A DNA stretch of 5,562 nt, from contig SKZS01000029.1 of assembly GCA_007127255.1 (NCBI GenBank), positions 1 through 5,562 on the forward strand. Direction: 5' to 3'. The notes beneath the pieces were generated by a model. The model was not told the DNA's origin. It saw only the letters and a list, made by a program, of their open reading frames with translations, and made no database searches. A program made the translations under genes and the position numbers. Each line of letters begins with the position of its first letter. Positions within the stretch are counted from its first letter, which is position 1. Of the stretch, positions 1-5,562 are shown piece by piece. This DNA is from Syntrophomonadaceae bacterium. GTDB taxonomy: Bacteria > Bacillota > Dethiobacteria > DTU022.

Positions 1-912
1 AGGAATATATTGATAGCAGACGGTTATTATGAATGTATTACTTATTCATTTATAAATCCGCAAAATTTGCTTCAGTTGAGGCTGCCTGATGATGATCACA
101 GGAGGTTGGCTGTTCCTGTTCAGAATCCTTTTTCTGAAGAACAGGCTGTGATGCGCACAACCCAGTTGCCAGGGCTTTTGAAGGTGGTGCAGCATAATTT
201 TAGCCACAGGGAGCTAAACCAGATGCTTTTTGAAATTGGTTCAGTTTACGAGCCCGAATATCTGCCCCTTGAAAAACTGCCCCGGGAGAAAACGAAGCTA
301 ACAATGGCTGTAACCGGTTTGATTCCTGAACCAAACTGGATTGTTCCTGCCCGGGAAAGTGATTTTTTTACCCTGAAAGGGATTTTGGAAACCCTTTTTG
401 AGAGGCTTCAGATTCTTAATATCAAATTCGTTGCGGAAGCAATGCCATTTTCGCATCCAACCCGTTGCGCCGTTATAAAAGCGGGTGATCAGGAACTCGG
501 TTTTTTGGGTCAGCTTCATCCTGATGTAGCCGAAGAGTGGGAAATAGAGCAGAAGGTTACTGTTTGTGAACTGGATTTTGATCTGCTTAGTAAAATGTCC
601 GATCTTGTGCCAAGGGTTGTTCCTTTGCCCCGTTATCCTGCAGCTAAAAGAGATCTTGCCGTAGTCGTATCTCGTGACATATCGGCCCTGCAGTTGGAAA
701 ATGCGATCAGAGGGGCAGGAGAAGGACTGGTCAGGCAGGTTAAGCTGTTTGATCTTTATGAGGGCAAACAGATCCCTGAGGATAAGCGCAGCCTGGCTTA
801 CTCAATAACCTTCAGGCGCGATCAGGGTACTCTTACCGATGCGGAAGTTAATAAAGCACAGAAGAACATTGAAAAAGCACTTTTTGATCTTGGTGCTGTT
901 TTACGAAGTTAA
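1..912 (+). CDS. pheT: Phenylalanine--tRNA ligase beta subunit, C-terminal part (5' end outside window)
   Basis: This is the last 303 residues of the beta chain of the alpha2-beta2 cytoplasmic enzyme that charges tRNA-Phe. The reading frame is open from base 1, so the gene begins upstream. A TTG at base 10 is internal, not a start. The first part (GYYECITYSF, then NPFSEEQAVMRTTQLPGLL and FEIGSVYEP) matches the catalytic-like core domain of PheT. From about residue 208 of the visible part (PLPRYPAAKRDLAVVV) to the end is the FDX-ACB domain, known in the family to bind the tRNA anticodon region. It closes with the usual LGAVLRS-type ending, so the C-terminus looks complete. Full-length PheT is near 800 residues, so roughly 60% is missing to the left, where pheS would be expected. 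No terminator is seen before zapA, so read-through transcription is plausible (inference). Confidence 0.97.
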   Translation, partial: RNILIADGYYECITYSFINPQNLLQLRLPDDDHRRLAVPVQNPFSEEQAVMRTTQLPGLLKVVQHNFSHRELNQMLFEIGSVYEPEYLPLEKLPREKTKLTMAVTGLIPEPNWIVPARESDFFTLKGILETLFERLQILNIKFVAEAMPFSHPTRCAVIKAGDQELGFLGQLHPDVAEEWEIEQKVTVCELDFDLLSKMSDLVPRVVPLPRYPAAKRDLAVVVSRDISALQLENAIRGAGEGLVRQVKLFDLYEGKQIPEDKRSLAYSITFRRDQGTLTDAEVNKAQKNIEKALFDLGAVLRS

Positions 913-990
913 GCAAGCAGGAGATTGTCCCTGTAACCTCGAAATAAGCTAGCCAACAGCTTCCCAATATTCAGGAAGGCAGGCAGATAG

Positions 991-1266
991 ATGGAGGATA
1001 AGGTAAAAAGCCGGGTTACAGTCTACATAATGGGAGAAGAATATATTCTCAGAGGCAGTTCTACTCCAGAACGGATGCAGAGTGTCGGCCGTTATGTCGA
1101 TCGGCTGATGAAATCATTAGCTGAGAATAATCTTCAAATGAGCAGACAAAAAATAGCAGTTCTGGCTGCTCTTAACCTGGCTGATGAATTGCTAAAACTT
1201 AAAGAGGAAAGTTTGCAATCATCAGGAGAAGTGGAAAAACGGGGTGATAACAATGACCTGGTTTGA
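991..1266 (+). CDS. zapA: Cell division protein ZapA
   Basis: ZapA is a small cytoplasmic protein that binds FtsZ and promotes bundling of FtsZ filaments at the division ring. The 91-residue product has the family pattern. An N-terminal head (VTVYIMGEEYILRG, residues 9-22) is followed by the PERMQSVGRYVDRLM stretch at about 26-40. A helical tail then runs through AVLAALNLADELLKLKEE, which would form the coiled coil used for dimerisation. The length is normal for Gram-positive ZapA (about 85-100). The ATG at 991 is preceded by AGGAAGG (973-979) and a closer AGG (981-983), giving good support for this start. It follows pheT by 78 bases and overlaps cvpA, so zapA and cvpA are probably co-transcribed. 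The last residues (about 74-91) are charged and poorly conserved. Confidence 0.93.
   Translation: MEDKVKSRVTVYIMGEEYILRGSSTPERMQSVGRYVDRLMKSLAENNLQMSRQKIAVLAALNLADELLKLKEESLQSSGEVEKRGDNNDLV
1241..1248 (+). promoter_or_regulatory. Ribosome binding site deciding the cvpA start
   Basis: GGGGTGAT lies within the end of zapA, four bases before ATG 1253. It resembles the distal part of the consensus AAGGAGGTGATC. It covers the alternative GTG at 1244, so use of ATG 1253 is favoured. The location also suggests that cvpA translation is coupled to zapA. Confidence 0.55.
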
Positions 1267-1822
1267 TATATTTTTAACTGCTGTTTTCTTTTTGCACTTG
1301 ATTAGTGGGTTATTCCGTGGTTTTATCAAGCAGTTATTTGATATTTTCGGCTTTGTGCTGATCATAATTGTATCGCTTTGGGGCAGCAGGGCTTTTAGCT
1401 ATATTCTTGCTGACTATATTAACCCCGAAGATATTGTCCCGCATCATGAAATTATAGAAAGCCTGGGGATTGATATTGCATTTGAGGCTGCACCCCAGCT
1501 GATAGCGGGTGTACTTACTTTCCTGGTCTTGTTTCTATTTTTAAGCTTGATATTCCGCCTCTTTTCGGGTGGTTTCAGGTGGGTTAACCGGATTCCGGTT
1601 ATAGGTTTTTTTAACAGGGTCGGCGGTGGCGTGCTCGGTGCCCTGGTCGGGGCGGTTTTTGTTTACATTATTATTGCCGGTGTATCGTTGATTCCCCTGC
1701 AGTTTTTCATGGATGCTGTTGATAATTCGGAAGTAGTATTTTTTGCCGATCATTATGTAACACCGATTGCCATAGAGTTAAGAGACCTGATATTCGACTA
1801 TTATATTAACTTAAACGGCTAA
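1253..1822 (+). CDS. cvpA: CvpA family membrane protein
   Basis: The product is 189 residues with four strongly hydrophobic segments at about 5-21, 26-45, 82-104 and 122-147. The motif RIPVIGFFNRVGGGVLGALVG (about 113-133), with its Pro, Asn-Arg and repeated Gly residues, is typical of the CvpA / colicin V production family (YshB in Bacillus). It acts in the cytoplasmic membrane. The family was named for colicin V export in E. coli, but its biochemical role is not established, and nothing here narrows it. I chose ATG 1253 because GGGGTGAT (1241-1248), a good match to the end of 16S rRNA, lies just before it. This gives a 14-base overlap with zapA. An in-frame GTG at 1244 would add three residues (192 in total), but its AGGAG (1224-1228) is rather far away. 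The C-terminal tail after residue 150 is soluble and acidic. Confidence 0.88.
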   Translation: MTWFDIFLTAVFFLHLISGLFRGFIKQLFDIFGFVLIIIVSLWGSRAFSYILADYINPEDIVPHHEIIESLGIDIAFEAAPQLIAGVLTFLVLFLFLSLIFRLFSGGFRWVNRIPVIGFFNRVGGGVLGALVGAVFVYIIIAGVSLIPLQFFMDAVDNSEVVFFADHYVTPIAIELRDLIFDYYINLNG

Positions 1823-1854
1823 GCAATTGCTCTGTTAATAACTGAGATATAAGA

Positions 1855-1873
1855 GGCTGAAAACAGTCATTTT
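1855..1873 (+). terminator. Weak candidate terminator after cvpA
   Basis: GGCTG (1855-1859) pairs with CAGTC (1864-1868) across an AAAA loop, with one G-U pair, and is followed by ATTTTAT. It lies 33 bases past the cvpA stop, a natural place to end the pheT-zapA-cvpA transcript. The stem is only five pairs and the T run is short, so it may not function alone. Confidence 0.3.
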
Positions 1874-1947
1874 ATATAAAGAGATTTGTTCTTGCTTTTA
1901 ACTTTCCCACATATTTTCTTCAACCTCTAATCTCTATTTTGTTTAGG

Positions 1948-1981
1948 CCGGTATGCTCCTGGTTCAAAGATGCCGGTTTTT
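1948..1981 (+). terminator. Candidate intrinsic terminator between cvpA and the glycosylase gene
   Basis: CCGGTAT (1948-1954) pairs with ATGCCGG (1970-1976), seven pairs including one G-U, around a 15-base loop, and runs straight into TTTTT (1977-1981). The stem can be extended outwards by A1945-U1979 and two G-U pairs. It may end transcription from cvpA, or act as a leader attenuator if the glycosylase promoter lies upstream in 1823-1945. The long loop lowers confidence. I found no convincing sigma-A promoter (TTGACA/TATAAT at 16-18 spacing) anywhere in 1823-2033. The segment 1884-1944 is notably pyrimidine-rich, with no other structure seen. Confidence 0.45.
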
Positions 1982-2015
1982 ATAAACGCCTGTAACTGAT
2001 GGCTTCTGTGAGACA

Positions 2016-2023
2016 GGGAAGGG
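2016..2023 (+). promoter_or_regulatory. Ribosome binding site for the TTG-started glycosylase gene
   Basis: GGGAAGGG lies ten bases before TTG 2034. No ATG or GTG lies in frame nearby upstream, and the protein's alignment with its family begins immediately (MFPQNIFLNYRTEEIAQMLLG). The site therefore supports TTG as the true start. Confidence 0.55.
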
Positions 2024-2033
2024 ATTAATTGCA

Positions 2034-2624
2034 TTGTTTCCGCAGAATATATTTTTAAATTATCGAACTGAAGAAATAGCACAGATGCTCCTGGGTCATT
2101 ATCTTTGCCGTGAAACAGATCAAGGTCTCGTTTCAGGTATAATAGTTGAAACTGAAGCTTACCTTAGTAAAAACGATGAGGCCTGTCACGCCTCTCGTGG
2201 GAAAACTAAACGTAATGCTGCCATGTTTGGTCCGGCCGGAAGAGCTTACATATATTTTATATATGGCAGCTGTCACTGTTTTAATGTTGTGACCGGTCCT
2301 GAAGGCAAAGGCGAGGCGGTTTTAATCAGGGCAGTTGAGCCGGTGAAGGGCCTGGCGATAATGCGGGAGTTGCGAAAAAGAGCCGTCAGAGCCGAAGAGC
2401 TGGTCAACGGACCGGGAAAGCTATGCCAGGCTTTCTCTATCGATCGTTCGCTTGATGGACATAACTTAAGTGAAAAACCGTTATACCTGAAGGAAAACAG
2501 GGCAATTTGTGATCAGATGAAGGTCATTGCCACACCGCGGATTGGGATTAGCAAAGCAGAAGATAAGCAGCTGCGCTTTATTGTCCGGGGCAGCAAATAT
2601 TTGTCGAGGAGAGAGTCAGTTTGA
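2034..2624 (+). CDS. 3-methyladenine DNA glycosylase, AAG/MPG family
   Basis: A base-excision repair enzyme that flips out alkylated or deaminated purines (3-methyladenine, 7-methylguanine, hypoxanthine in the family) and cuts the N-glycosidic bond, leaving an abasic site. The 196 residues match the usual bacterial length of about 190-210. By alignment from memory with human AAG, the key residues are all present. Catalytic Glu41 in IVETEAY corresponds to human E125, and Tyr43 to Y127. His52 corresponds to H136, Tyr74 to Y159 and Asn84 to N169. Tyr77 sits at the DNA-intercalating Y162 position. The late motifs NGPGKLCQAFSI (about 125-136) and TPRIGISKAEDKQLRFIVRG (about 167-186) are also intact. 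The gene starts with TTG and its TGA overlaps the mutS2 TTG by four bases. It is the first gene after a possible terminator, so it probably heads a unit with mutS2. In Bacillus polX, another repair gene, usually occupies this place. Confidence 0.95.
   Translation: MFPQNIFLNYRTEEIAQMLLGHYLCRETDQGLVSGIIVETEAYLSKNDEACHASRGKTKRNAAMFGPAGRAYIYFIYGSCHCFNVVTGPEGKGEAVLIRAVEPVKGLAIMRELRKRAVRAEELVNGPGKLCQAFSIDRSLDGHNLSEKPLYLKENRAICDQMKVIATPRIGISKAEDKQLRFIVRGSKYLSRRESV
2607..2611 (+). promoter_or_regulatory. Ribosome binding site for mutS2, inside the glycosylase gene
   Basis: AGGAG within the 3' end of the glycosylase gene lies nine bases before TTG 2621, in a longer purine run (2606-2613). It supports the TTG start and the four-base stop/start overlap TTGA. 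Confidence 0.6.
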
Positions 2625-5011
2625 GTGATGTGATAACAGCACGGGAAATTAAAGTGCTTGAATATGATCAAATCCGCCATAACCTGGCTGAAATGACTGT
2701 AAGCCCCATGGGCCGAAAAGAAGCAGAAGAATTATTTCCTTCAGCAGTTTTTAATACTGTTGAACAACGCTTAAAAGAAACCGGTGAAGGACGCCTGCTC
2801 TGTTCTAAAGATGCATTTTCCCCTTCGGCCCTGGATGATATTAAGCCCCAGCTAACGAGGGCGGCGAAGGGGTCCTCTCTTTCAACAGATGAACTGGCCC
2901 TGGTGATGATCTTCATAAAGGCTGTTCGACGCTGGGTTTTATTTTTTAAAGACAGTGACCAGCGTGAAATGTACCCAATTTTAAACGCAATGGTTTCACA
3001 GATTAGCGAATGTCGTGAACTAAATGCGGCGCTGGAAAAGGCGATTGATACTGAAGGCAACGTTCTTGACACAGCTTCAACTGCCCTTAATACCTTACGT
3101 CGCAAAAAACTATCATTACAAAATAAAATCAGGGATAAGCTGGATGAATATCTGCGCAGTTCAAAATACAGGCGCTATATTCAGGAAGCGCTGGTTACTA
3201 TTCGCAGCGGTCGTTACGTTTTGCCGGTCAGGCAGGAGTACAGGCAAAATATACAGGGAGTGGTTCATGATCAATCATCAAGCGGAGCAACACTTTTTAT
3301 TGAACCTTTGCCTGTTGTCCAAATGCAAAACGAGCTAACTTCCCTGCAGCGTCAGGAAGAACAGGAAATCGAGCGAATACTCTATCAACTGAGCGGGCAG
3401 GTGGCAGCGGAGAGTGAAGCTTTAACCCAGAACAGGTCAATTTACGGTGAGCTTGATTTTATTGTCGCCCGCGGGCGTTTGGGCCTGGCCATGAAGGGTC
3501 AGGAACCCAGGCTTTCAACAGCCAGTGATACCGGTTTGTATTTTGAGGATGCTGTTCATCCCCTGCTGATTGGGGAGAAGGTTCCGCTTACAATTGATTT
3601 GAGTGAGCAGGTAAAAACCCTGGTTATTACCGGACCCAATACCGGCGGTAAAACTGTTGCCCTGAAAACAATAGGGCTCTTGACGGTGATGGCGCAAAGC
3701 GGATTACATATTCCAGCCGGTAAAAATACAAGGATCTCTGTATTTGAAAAAGTTAGAGCGGATATCGGAGATGAACAGAGCATAGCCCAGTCGCTCAGTA
3801 CTTTTTCAGGACATATGAGAAATATTATCGAAATGCTTGAAGATGCAGGTTCGCAGTCACTGGTTTTGTTTGACGAGTTAGGGGCGGGGACAGATCCATC
3901 CGAGGGTTCCGCCCTGGCCATGGCTATTCTGGGCGAACTGACCACGAAAGGTGCGCTGACTGTGGCGACCACTCATATCAATGAATTGAAACTATTTGCC
4001 CAGGTCCAGGATAAAATGCAAAATGCTGCGATGGAATTTGACCCCGACACGCTGACGCCCACCTACCGGCTTTTACAGGGTGTTCCGGGACAAAGCAATG
4101 CTTTTTATATTGCCGGGCAATTAGGTTTGCCCGAAAATGTACTGGAAAAGGCGAAAAGCTTTGTTCACCGCTCCCATGACCAGGTTGAATCGGTTATCGC
4201 CAGCCTGGTAGAAGATCAACAGCGCTTTCACCGCGATAGCCGTAAGGCTGAAGTTGACAGAAGCCGGGCAGAAGTATTGATGGAAGAGCTGGAAAAGGAG
4301 CGCGAACTGTTGCGCGCCAGGCGTGAGGATATTTTGAGTGAGGCTCGCGAAGAAGCCAGGCAGTTAATAAAGAGGACAAAAAACACTACTGATCAAATTA
4401 TTAAAGAACTGCGTGCGCTTAAGAGTGAAGGCAGTAAAAAATCTCTGGCCGGCGCAGAGCAGGCCCGCCAGGAATTGAATTTGCTGCGAAGGGATATTGA
4501 GCCTGGTGAGCAGACAGAGGAAGAAGAGCGCTGCAATCTGACCGAAGAAGATCTCTTCGCAGGACAAAAAATATATATTTCCAGCTTAAAGCAAAAAGGG
4601 GAAATAATTTCTTTTTCATCCAACGAAGCCCTGGTTCAGGTAGGTTCGATGAAGGTCCATCTCCCCCTGCATGAATTGCGCCTGGAAGGGAATAAAGAAG
4701 CAGTTGAAAAGAAGACGTCCGAAACTGCCGGCAAGGGCAGTTACAGTGTAAGTAAAGACCTGGCCGTAAGCAATTCGATCGATCTGCGCGGGCTCAACCT
4801 TGATGAAGCTCGTCCCCTGGTCGATAAGCTGCTTGATAATGCACTATGGGCCGGGCTTAACCGGGTAGACATAATTCACGGCAAGGGAACAGGGAAACTA
4901 AAACAAGGTTTGCGCGATTATTTTAAAGAGCACCCCCTGGTCGGCGATTTTCGCGGAGGCAGTTCTTCCGAAGGTGGCGAAGGCGTAACGGTAATTGAGC
5001 TCAAATCTTAA
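2621..5011 (+). CDS. mutS2: Endonuclease MutS2 (Smr-domain ATPase; ribosome rescue / recombination control)
   Basis: A full-length 796-residue MutS2 (family about 780-800). It lacks the mismatch-binding N-terminal domain of MutS. Order of parts: a helical core/lever region to about 320; the ABC-type ATPase with Walker A GPNTGGKT (338-345), signature STFSGHM (393-399) and Walker B LVLFDELGAGTD (414-425); and a charged coiled coil from about 507 to 630. A small KOW-like beta domain follows (about 644-688), then a C-terminal Smr domain with DLRG (721-724) and HGKGTG (753-758). In the literature MutS2 suppresses homologous recombination in Helicobacter and Thermus, while in Bacillus it recognises collided ribosomes and splits them. 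The sequence cannot tell which role dominates, but every motif is intact. The TTG start has AGGAG nine bases upstream and overlaps the glycosylase stop by four bases, implying translational coupling. No frameshift or unusual composition is seen. Confidence 0.97.
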   Translation: MSDVITAREIKVLEYDQIRHNLAEMTVSPMGRKEAEELFPSAVFNTVEQRLKETGEGRLLCSKDAFSPSALDDIKPQLTRAAKGSSLSTDELALVMIFIKAVRRWVLFFKDSDQREMYPILNAMVSQISECRELNAALEKAIDTEGNVLDTASTALNTLRRKKLSLQNKIRDKLDEYLRSSKYRRYIQEALVTIRSGRYVLPVRQEYRQNIQGVVHDQSSSGATLFIEPLPVVQMQNELTSLQRQEEQEIERILYQLSGQVAAESEALTQNRSIYGELDFIVARGRLGLAMKGQEPRLSTASDTGLYFEDAVHPLLIGEKVPLTIDLSEQVKTLVITGPNTGGKTVALKTIGLLTVMAQSGLHIPAGKNTRISVFEKVRADIGDEQSIAQSLSTFSGHMRNIIEMLEDAGSQSLVLFDELGAGTDPSEGSALAMAILGELTTKGALTVATTHINELKLFAQVQDKMQNAAMEFDPDTLTPTYRLLQGVPGQSNAFYIAGQLGLPENVLEKAKSFVHRSHDQVESVIASLVEDQQRFHRDSRKAEVDRSRAEVLMEELEKERELLRARREDILSEAREEARQLIKRTKNTTDQIIKELRALKSEGSKKSLAGAEQARQELNLLRRDIEPGEQTEEEERCNLTEEDLFAGQKIYISSLKQKGEIISFSSNEALVQVGSMKVHLPLHELRLEGNKEAVEKKTSETAGKGSYSVSKDLAVSNSIDLRGLNLDEARPLVDKLLDNALWAGLNRVDIIHGKGTGKLKQGLRDYFKEHPLVGDFRGGSSSEGGEGVTVIELKS

Positions 5012-5024
5012 AACATCCGGCTAA

Positions 5025-5032
5025 AAGGTGAT
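5025..5032 (+). promoter_or_regulatory. Ribosome binding site for the small gene after mutS2
   Basis: AAGGTGAT ends five bases before GTG 5038 and matches the 3' end of the consensus AAGGAGGTGATC well. It is the main support for the GTG start and for this frame over the overlapping alternative one. Confidence 0.6.
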
Positions 5033-5037
5033 ACAAA

Positions 5038-5307
5038 GTGAACATAGAATTGCTGCAAAAAAAAGTTATTGCTCTGCTCGAACCCGGGTTTTTTAAAACT
5101 ACAGCGCAAATTGTTGAAGAGTTTCGCACTGAACATCCTGCGCTGTGGAAAGAACTGGAAAAAGAAGGGGAGATGCTTTACGGCAGCAGCTGCAGTTCTG
5201 TTCAGCAGCCTGCTACTCGCATCTCCCAGCTGCTTCAATATATACCGGCAGAACAAGTTATCTGCCTGCGGCGAAATGATGTTTATCGCTGGAGCAAAAA
5301 ACAATAA
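5038..5307 (+). CDS. Hypothetical protein of 89 residues, downstream of mutS2
   Basis: I do not recognise a named family. The product is short and soluble, with no signal peptide or membrane segment. The N-terminal half reads as helices with a possible helix-turn-helix-like spacing (FFKTTAQIVEEFRTEHPALW, 18-37). The middle holds LYGSSCSSVQQPATRISQLL (47-66), and the end is basic and beta-like (VICLRRNDVYRWSKK, 74-88), which could be a wing. A small winged-helix nucleic-acid-binding fold is therefore possible, but this is inference only. Cysteines are at 52 and 76; they form no obvious metal site. The GTG start has a strong ribosome binding site and lies 26 bases after mutS2 with no terminator between, so it is probably the last gene of the glycosylase-mutS2 unit. 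An 82-residue frame from 5069 covers the same bases but has no comparable start signal. Confidence 0.7.
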   Translation: MNIELLQKKVIALLEPGFFKTTAQIVEEFRTEHPALWKELEKEGEMLYGSSCSSVQQPATRISQLLQYIPAEQVICLRRNDVYRWSKKQ

Positions 5308-5319
5308 ACCGGCGTAAAG

Positions 5320-5562
5320 TTATCTGCTATCGGGATCCAGTCCTCTTGAAATTATCAAAACAACTTCGCGGCTTCCGCTGTAAGTTGTGCCGGGTGCCGG
5401 TATTTGTTCAATAACCCTGTTTGTTCTCACGGTATCATCGAATCGCTGCTCGATCCTGATATTTTTTAGCCCTGCCCTGCTTATCTCCATTTCAGCAATG
5501 GCCTGGAATTTACCGATTACATTGGGAACAATTATCATTTCAGAGTCGCCGGGCTGCCGGAC
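5320..5562 (-). CDS. PASTA domain protein, C-terminal part (5' end outside window)
   Basis: Only the last 80 residues are visible. The frame is open to the right edge, so the methionine at 5538 is probably internal. Visible residues 12-74 form one PASTA domain: VPNVIGKF at the start, an AGLK turn, then RVIEQIPAPGTTYSGSREVV and a final LIISRG, followed by the short tail LDPDSR. PASTA domains of about 65 residues occur outside the membrane at the ends of Stk/PrkC-type kinases and some penicillin-binding proteins, where they bind peptidoglycan fragments or stabilise the protein. They also occur in stand-alone proteins. Which parent this is cannot be decided from the part seen. The gene converges on the plus-strand unit with 12 bases between stop codons, so it belongs to a separate transcript. 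Confidence 0.85.
   Translation of the reverse strand, partial: VRQPGDSEMIIVPNVIGKFQAIAEMEISRAGLKNIRIEQRFDDTVRTNRVIEQIPAPGTTYSGSREVVLIISRGLDPDSR

Noticed and set aside
946..962. AAGCT...AGCTT inverted repeat between pheT and zapA
   Set aside because: The stem is five mostly AT pairs with no T run after it, too weak to call a terminator or regulatory element.
1827..1880. TTGCTC with TATAAG, and TATATAAA, as possible promoters after cvpA
   Set aside because: Spacing is short (15) or no -35 element exists at 16-18 bases; AT-rich gaps give such matches by chance.
1956..1976. GGTTCAAA resembling a tRNA T-arm
   Set aside because: There is no matching T stem, acceptor stem or anticodon arm around it.
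1953..1985. Ten-codon mini-frame (ATG to TAA) spanning the hairpin before the glycosylase gene, as a possible leader peptide
   Set aside because: It has only a weak AGG upstream and no run of regulatory codons; a frame this short is expected by chance.
2668..3105. 145-codon open frame on the minus strand inside mutS2
   Set aside because: It lies wholly antisense to a clearly conserved gene, is Ser/Arg-rich as expected from a shadow frame, and matches no recognisable family.
3556..3972. 138-codon open frame on the minus strand opposite the mutS2 ATPase region
   Set aside because: It is antisense to the Walker A and B motifs; the low-complexity Ser/Pro content is a reflection of the coding strand.
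5069..5317. 82-codon plus-strand frame overlapping the 89-residue gene, and a 98-codon minus-strand frame at 5008-5304
   Set aside because: Neither has a good ribosome binding site, and their Cys/Leu- or Phe-rich composition is less protein-like than the frame starting at GTG 5038.

Overview
The window looks like ordinary chromosomal sequence from a low-to-moderate GC member of the Bacillota, most likely Clostridia-like. The basis is the gene order pheT-zapA-cvpA-(repair gene)-mutS2, which resembles the Bacillus/Clostridium pheT-zapA-cvpA-polX-mutS2 neighbourhood. Purine-rich ribosome binding sites and frequent TTG/GTG starts fit this too. Genus cannot be told from the sequence alone.

Layout, left to right. 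Bases 1-912 hold the 3' part of pheT (phenylalanyl-tRNA synthetase beta chain), cut by the window edge. After 78 bases comes zapA (991-1266), which is overlapped by cvpA (about 1253-1822), a four-helix membrane protein. A 211-base gap (1823-2033) holds two possible hairpin terminators and appears to split the region into two transcription units. The second unit starts with a 3-methyladenine DNA glycosylase of the AAG/MPG family (2034-2624, TTG start). It overlaps a full-length mutS2 by four bases (2621-5011, TTG start). An unrecognised 89-residue protein (5038-5307, GTG start) follows. On the opposite strand, converging with only 12 bases between stop codons, is the 3' end of a gene whose product ends in a PASTA domain (5320-5562).

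Functionally this is a housekeeping block: translation (PheT), division (ZapA), a membrane protein of unclear role (CvpA), base-excision repair (AAG), MutS2 (recombination control and ribosome rescue), and a cell-wall-sensing type C-terminus (PASTA). I found no mobile element, CRISPR array, RNA gene, or convincing new system. The points most worth following are the glycosylase occupying the slot where polX often sits, its tight translational coupling to mutS2, and the small unknown protein downstream of mutS2.
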